The notes beneath the pieces were generated by a model. That model was not told the origin of the DNA and made no database searches. It worked only from the letters and a program-made list of their open reading frames with translations. 28,045 nt of DNA from CAYNXB01 sp964401045 (lineage in GTDB: Bacteria > Pseudomonadota > Alphaproteobacteria > Sphingomonadales > Sphingomonadaceae): NCBI GenBank assembly GCA_964401045.1, contig CAYNXB010000032.1, positions 1-28,045 of the forward strand, given 5' to 3'. Positions 25,375 to 28,045 of the stretch are shown in pieces (the stretch's first letter is position 1; each line of letters begins with the position of its first letter). Made by a program: the position numbers and the translations under genes.

Positions 25375-25383
25375 CCTGGGCGA

Positions 25384-25404
25384 TTGGCCGCGTTTCCAGG
25401 CCAA
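25384..25404 (-). terminator. Hairpin just after the topoisomerase IB stop
   Basis: TTGGCC (25384-25389) and GGCCAA (25399-25404) form a perfect six-base stem with a nine-base loop, starting six bases past the topoisomerase stop on the minus strand. There is no T-run behind it, so it may be a weak or factor-assisted terminator, or an RNA 3'-end stabiliser. Confidence 0.35.
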
Positions 25405-25409
25405 GGCGC

Positions 25410-26435
25410 TCAAGCAGCGAGGAGTTCCTCGGCGCCCGGGCTGTTCTCCAGCAATTCAATCAGCCCGCGTTCGGCACCGCTTAGCCACCTGGACTTGCGC
25501 GGCATCTTCAGCGCCGCGCGCCACTTCTCCTGCCGTTCCACCAACGCCAGCACCGCGGGGTGGATGTAGCTCTGCCGCGCGATGGCGGGGGTGTTGCCGA
25601 GCCGCTCGGCCACGCCCTCGCTCAGCGCCTTGATCGTCAGCTGGCCCCTGGCCTTGGCGAGCAGCTCGAACCCGATCGCGCTCGCGTGCCAGGTGCGGAA
25701 GTTCTTCGCGGTAAAATCGCCGCCCATCGTTTCACGCAAGTAATCGTTGACCTCGGCCGAGCCGACCGCATGTGGCTCGCCATCGCCGTTTATATATTGG
25801 AACAGGTTCTGACCGGGCAGGTCATCCATTTTGCGGACGAAGTGGGCGAGCCGCCGGTCGGTCACCGTCACTTCGCATAGCTTGCCGCTCTTGGCCTTGA
25901 AGCGCAGCTTCACCGTCTGGCCCGAAACCGTGGCATGGCGCCGGCGCAGCGTCGTCGCGCCGAAGCTCTTGTTGGCCTTCGCGTAACTCTCGTTCCCCAC
26001 GCGCACCACGCCGAGGTCGAGCAGCCGGATCACGCTGGCGATCGCGCGCTCGCGGCTGAGGCCGCGCTCGCCAAGATCGGCTTCGACCCGCTTGCGCAGC
26101 TTTGCCAGCAGCTTGCCGAAGTCGGCGCACCCGTCGAACTTCTCGGCGTCCTGTCGCGCCCGGTAATGCGGGTTATAGCGGTATTGCTTGCGGCCCTTGT
26201 CGTCGATGCCGGTCGCCAGGATGTGGCCGTTTGCCGAGGGGCAGAACCAGGCGTTCCCATAGGCCGGCGGCAGGCCCACCTTGTTGAGCCGGTCGATCTC
26301 GTCACGATCGATGATGCGGTTGCCCTCGGGATCGAAATAGGCCCACGCCCGCCCCGCGCGCTTGCGCGTGATGCCGGGCGTGGCATCATCCGAATAGCGC
26401 AGTTTCGCGGGGCTTTTCTTGCGCTTGGCAGGCAT
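25410..26435 (-). CDS. DNA topoisomerase IB, poxvirus/bacterial type
   Basis: 341-residue enzyme that nicks one DNA strand through a 3'-phosphotyrosine and relaxes supercoils without ATP. The N-terminal DNA-binding domain includes AWAYFDPEGNRIIDRDEIDRL and VGLPPAYGNAWFCPSANGHILATG. The catalytic domain shows VRVGNESYAKANKSFGATTLRRRH, the active-site Arg in KNFRTWHASA, and the nucleophile Tyr290 in RQSYIHPAVL. Length fits the bacterial group (about 340). ATG 26435 begins with the basic PAKRKKSPAKLRYSDD tail common in this family; the frame is open upstream without similarity. It diverges from the YghU gene over 90 bases. Confidence 0.93.
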   Translation of the reverse strand: MPAKRKKSPAKLRYSDDATPGITRKRAGRAWAYFDPEGNRIIDRDEIDRLNKVGLPPAYGNAWFCPSANGHILATGIDDKGRKQYRYNPHYRARQDAEKFDGCADFGKLLAKLRKRVEADLGERGLSRERAIASVIRLLDLGVVRVGNESYAKANKSFGATTLRRRHATVSGQTVKLRFKAKSGKLCEVTVTDRRLAHFVRKMDDLPGQNLFQYINGDGEPHAVGSAEVNDYLRETMGGDFTAKNFRTWHASAIGFELLAKARGQLTIKALSEGVAERLGNTPAIARQSYIHPAVLALVERQEKWRAALKMPRKSRWLSGAERGLIELLENSPGAEELLAA

Positions 26436-26443
26436 CGAAGCCG

Positions 26444-26476
26444 GGAACGTGCGGTGCGCTCTTGCGGTTCCGCACG
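26444..26476. promoter_or_regulatory. Two overlapping inverted repeats in the topoisomerase IB / yghU gap
   Basis: CGTGCGG (26448-26454) pairs with CCGCACG (26470-26476) around 15 bases, and GGAAC (26444-26448) pairs with GTTCC (26467-26471) around 18 bases. The two are mutually exclusive foldings over the same spacer. The location between two divergent starts suits an operator or paired promoters. No clear -35/-10 pair stands out. Confidence 0.35.
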
Positions 26477-26525
26477 GGGACCGCCATTTCCGCCCACAAC
26501 CCGAAATCCGAGGAGGCCCTTGCGC

Positions 26526-27398
26526 ATGTCCGATGTCTACACTCCGCCCGAGGTCTGGGACTACGATCCCGCCAACGGCGGCCAGTTCGCCGGCATTAAC
26601 CGCCCGACCGCGGGCGCGCGCGAGGAGCACGAGCTGCCAGTGGGCGAGCATCCCTTCCAGCTCTATTCGCTGGGCACGCCCAATGGCATGAAAGTGACGA
26701 TCATGTTCGAGGAGCTGCTCGAAGCGGGCTTCTCGGAAGCGGAATACGACGCGTGGATGATCAAGATCTTCGCGTCTGACCAGTTCTGGTCAGGCTTCGT
26801 CGATTTGAACCCCAACTCGAAGATCCCCGCGCTGCTCGACCGTTCGGGTCCCGAGCCGTTCCGCGTGTTCGAGAGCGGCGCGATCCTCGTCCACCTGGCG
26901 GAAAAGTTCGATTACCTTCTGCCGAAGACCAACCCGGCACGCGCCGAGACGATGAGCTGGCTGATGTGGCAAATGGGCAGCGCCCCGTTCATGGGCGGCG
27001 GCTTCGGCCATTTCTACGTCTACGCGCCCGAGCGCTACAAGTACCCGATCGACCGTTACGCGATGGAAACCAAGCGGCTGTTCGCTGTCGCCGACATGCA
27101 GCTCGCGAAGACCGAGTACCTCGCGGGCGGTGCCTATTCGATCGCCGACATCGCCGCCTACACCTGGCTCGGCAACCTCTACCACGGCGCGTACAACGGC
27201 GCGGACAAGTTCCTCTCTCTGCACGAATACGAGAACGTCGGCCGCTGGGTGAAGGCGATCGACGCGCGCCCCGGCGCGATCCGGGGGCGGTTGGTCAACA
27301 CCCAGAACGGCCTCGCCGAACGCCACTCTGCAGCCGACTTCGACACCATCGAGGATCGCAGTCTGTTCGATCCGGTGAGGAAGCACGCCGACGTTTAG
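26526..27398 (+). CDS. yghU: Glutathione S-transferase-like protein, YghU type
   Basis: 290-residue nu-class GST with disulfide-bond reductase activity in characterised relatives, which bind two GSH per site. The sequence follows E. coli YghU closely: an N-terminal extension with PANGGQFAGINRPTAGAREEHELP, then LYSLGTPNGMKVTIMFEELLEAG, DQFWSGFVDLNPNSKIPAL, FESGAILVHLAEKF and the helical domain with YAMETKRLFAVADMQLAKTEYLAGGAYSIADIA. Length agrees (288 in E. coli). ATG 26526 has GAGGAGG upstream. It stands alone, divergent from topoisomerase IB and converging on a membrane protein four bases past its stop. Confidence 0.93.
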   Translation: MSDVYTPPEVWDYDPANGGQFAGINRPTAGAREEHELPVGEHPFQLYSLGTPNGMKVTIMFEELLEAGFSEAEYDAWMIKIFASDQFWSGFVDLNPNSKIPALLDRSGPEPFRVFESGAILVHLAEKFDYLLPKTNPARAETMSWLMWQMGSAPFMGGGFGHFYVYAPERYKYPIDRYAMETKRLFAVADMQLAKTEYLAGGAYSIADIAAYTWLGNLYHGAYNGADKFLSLHEYENVGRWVKAIDARPGAIRGRLVNTQNGLAERHSAADFDTIEDRSLFDPVRKHADV

Positions 27399-27402
27399 GG
27401 AA

Positions 27403-27870
27403 TTACCAAGACCAGCCGTGGCTGCCCATGACGGCGGCGGCGATTACCACCAAGGCAAGCGCCAGTAGGAGCCGGTGCATCCATTCCATCCGCGCGAACG
27501 TGCGCGCGGGATCGGCTGGATGCGCCATCCTGCGGTGGAGGACGAATGGCTCGATCACGAACAGCATCAGCGCGAAGACCGCCCACAGGCACACCATCGC
27601 GTGCATCCACCAGAACCGGGGGTCCTCGAAGCGGCTCCACATGTCGGCCCGCCACACCATCCACAGGCCGCTGGCACCCGCGAGCAGCACCCACATGCGC
27701 GCCTGCGGAGCGAAGCGTTCCTCGAACCGGTGGAATGCAGCGAGCCGCTCGTCCGCGCGCGTGGAGCGGCGGATCGCCGGCATCGCGACGCTGGTCACGA
27801 ACGCCACTCCGCCGATCCACATCACCAGCGACAAGACGTGTATCGCGCGCGCGAGAATAAAATCGTCCAT
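27403..27870 (-). CDS. Small four-helix membrane protein, CopD-like
   Basis: 155 residues with four hydrophobic helices at about 5-30, 58-74, 87-111 and 131-149. The opening LARAIHVLSLVMWIGGVAFVTSVAMPAIRR resembles CopD-type and related cytochrome-like membrane proteins. His residues lie in or beside helices 1, 3 and 4 (His11, His90, His132), a pattern that could bind heme or copper; this is an inference from position only. Its stop is four bases from the yghU stop on the other strand. The tRNA gene starts 97 bases upstream, in the opposite direction. Function unknown. Confidence 0.75.
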   Translation of the reverse strand: MDDFILARAIHVLSLVMWIGGVAFVTSVAMPAIRRSTRADERLAAFHRFEERFAPQARMWVLLAGASGLWMVWRADMWSRFEDPRFWWMHAMVCLWAVFALMLFVIEPFVLHRRMAHPADPARTFARMEWMHRLLLALALVVIAAAVMGSHGWSW

Positions 27871-27947
27871 GCGGGCACGCTATCAGGACGCGACCCGGGC
27901 ATCCATTGCAAGGCGCGCAACCACCCTTTCCTTCGCGGCAACTGCGG

Positions 27948-27953
27948 TTATAG
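27948..27953 (+). promoter_or_regulatory. Possible -10 element of the tRNA-Gln gene
   Basis: TTATAG at 27948-27953 stands 14 bases before the mature tRNA 5' end, where a -10 box would be expected. No good -35 is present at 16-18 bases upstream (CTTTCC at 27926-27931 is the closest). Confidence 0.3.
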
Positions 27954-27967
27954 GGCGCTCACGCTGC

Positions 27968-28042
27968 TGGGGCGTCGCCAAGTGGTAAGGCACCGGTTTT
28001 TGGTACCGGCATTCGCAGGTTCGAATCCTGCCGCCCCAGCCA
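27968..28042 (+). tRNA. tRNA-Gln, anticodon UUG
   Basis: A full cloverleaf is visible. The acceptor strands TGGGGCG (27968-27974) and CGCCCCA (28032-28038) pair, with discriminator G 28039 and an encoded CCA at 28040-28042. The anticodon stem is CCGGT/ACCGG (27993-27997, 28005-28009) around the loop TTTTGGT, giving anticodon TTG at 28000-28002, which reads CAA. The T arm is GCAGG TTCGAAT CCTGC (28015-28031). The first pair is the weak U-A typical of tRNA-Gln, and the sequence closely resembles E. coli tRNA-Gln. Confidence 0.97.
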
Positions 28043-28045
28043 GTT

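Noticed and set aside
25935..26525. Upstream extension of the YghU frame inside topoisomerase IB
   Set aside because: The extension is the complement of a conserved topoisomerase gene; ATG 26526 with GAGGAGG matches the E. coli YghU N-terminus.
1..28045. CRISPR arrays, insertion sequences, prophage genes, integrases or replication origin
   Set aside because: No regularly spaced repeats, transposase-like motifs or phage proteins were seen. The tRNA-Gln at the end could be an integration site, but no integrase or duplicated tRNA end is present in the window.

Overview
The window is GC-rich, densely packed bacterial DNA, most likely from an alphaproteobacterium of the Sphingomonadales (Novosphingobium, Sphingopyxis or Erythrobacter type). 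This rests on the protein styles and gene mix: spinster-type MFS carrier, DUF6152 protein, PQQ alcohol dehydrogenase, glutathionyl-hydroquinone reductase, DUF3857-transglutaminase beside an M16 peptidase, and a compact bioF-bioD-bioA run. No database search was possible, so the taxon is an inference. I see no insertion sequence, phage gene or CRISPR array.

Layout. (1) 2-772: 3' part of thioredoxin reductase trxB. (2) 888-6862: a plus-strand operon of six genes (DUF6152 protein, two tandem paralogous exported proteins, an exported SMP-30-like beta-propeller, a ThDP enzyme, an MFS carrier), the first four joined by stop/start overlaps. (3) 8616-6859 and 10783-8639: a minus-strand pair, a PQQ- and heme-c-containing alcohol dehydrogenase followed by an exported protein built of two copies of one NTF2-like unit. 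(4) 10855-12446: diverging from the dehydrogenase, a second SMP-30-like propeller and wrbA. (5) 16451-12443: two Tat-exported small cupins leading into bioF, bioD and bioA. (6) 16617-22474: purC, then a DUF3857/transglutaminase protein and an M16 metallopeptidase. (7) 25080-22508: glutathionyl-hydroquinone reductase and a GMC oxidoreductase in an overlapping pair. (8) 25135-25347: the C-terminal remnant of an unidentified gene next to an A+T-rich patch. (9) 26435-25410 topoisomerase IB, divergent from 26526-27398 yghU-type glutathione transferase; 27870-27403 a small membrane protein. (10) 27968-28042: tRNA-Gln(UUG).

How the parts may work together. Regions 2-4 read as one accessory catabolic island. 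Nearly all of its enzymes are exported: a periplasmic quinoprotein that would oxidise an alcohol, two propellers of the lactonase superfamily, three small secreted proteins of unknown function and a double NTF2-like protein. An MFS carrier and a cytoplasmic ThDP C-C lyase/ligase follow. A route of periplasmic oxidation, lactone or ester opening, import and ThDP cleavage is a reasonable hypothesis, but the substrate cannot be read from the sequence. WrbA, the hydroquinone reductase and the YghU protein suggest that the organism handles quinones and aromatic compounds. The most unusual features are the island itself, the double-unit protein, the Tat cupins translationally coupled to bioF, and the gene remnant at the A+T-rich junction.
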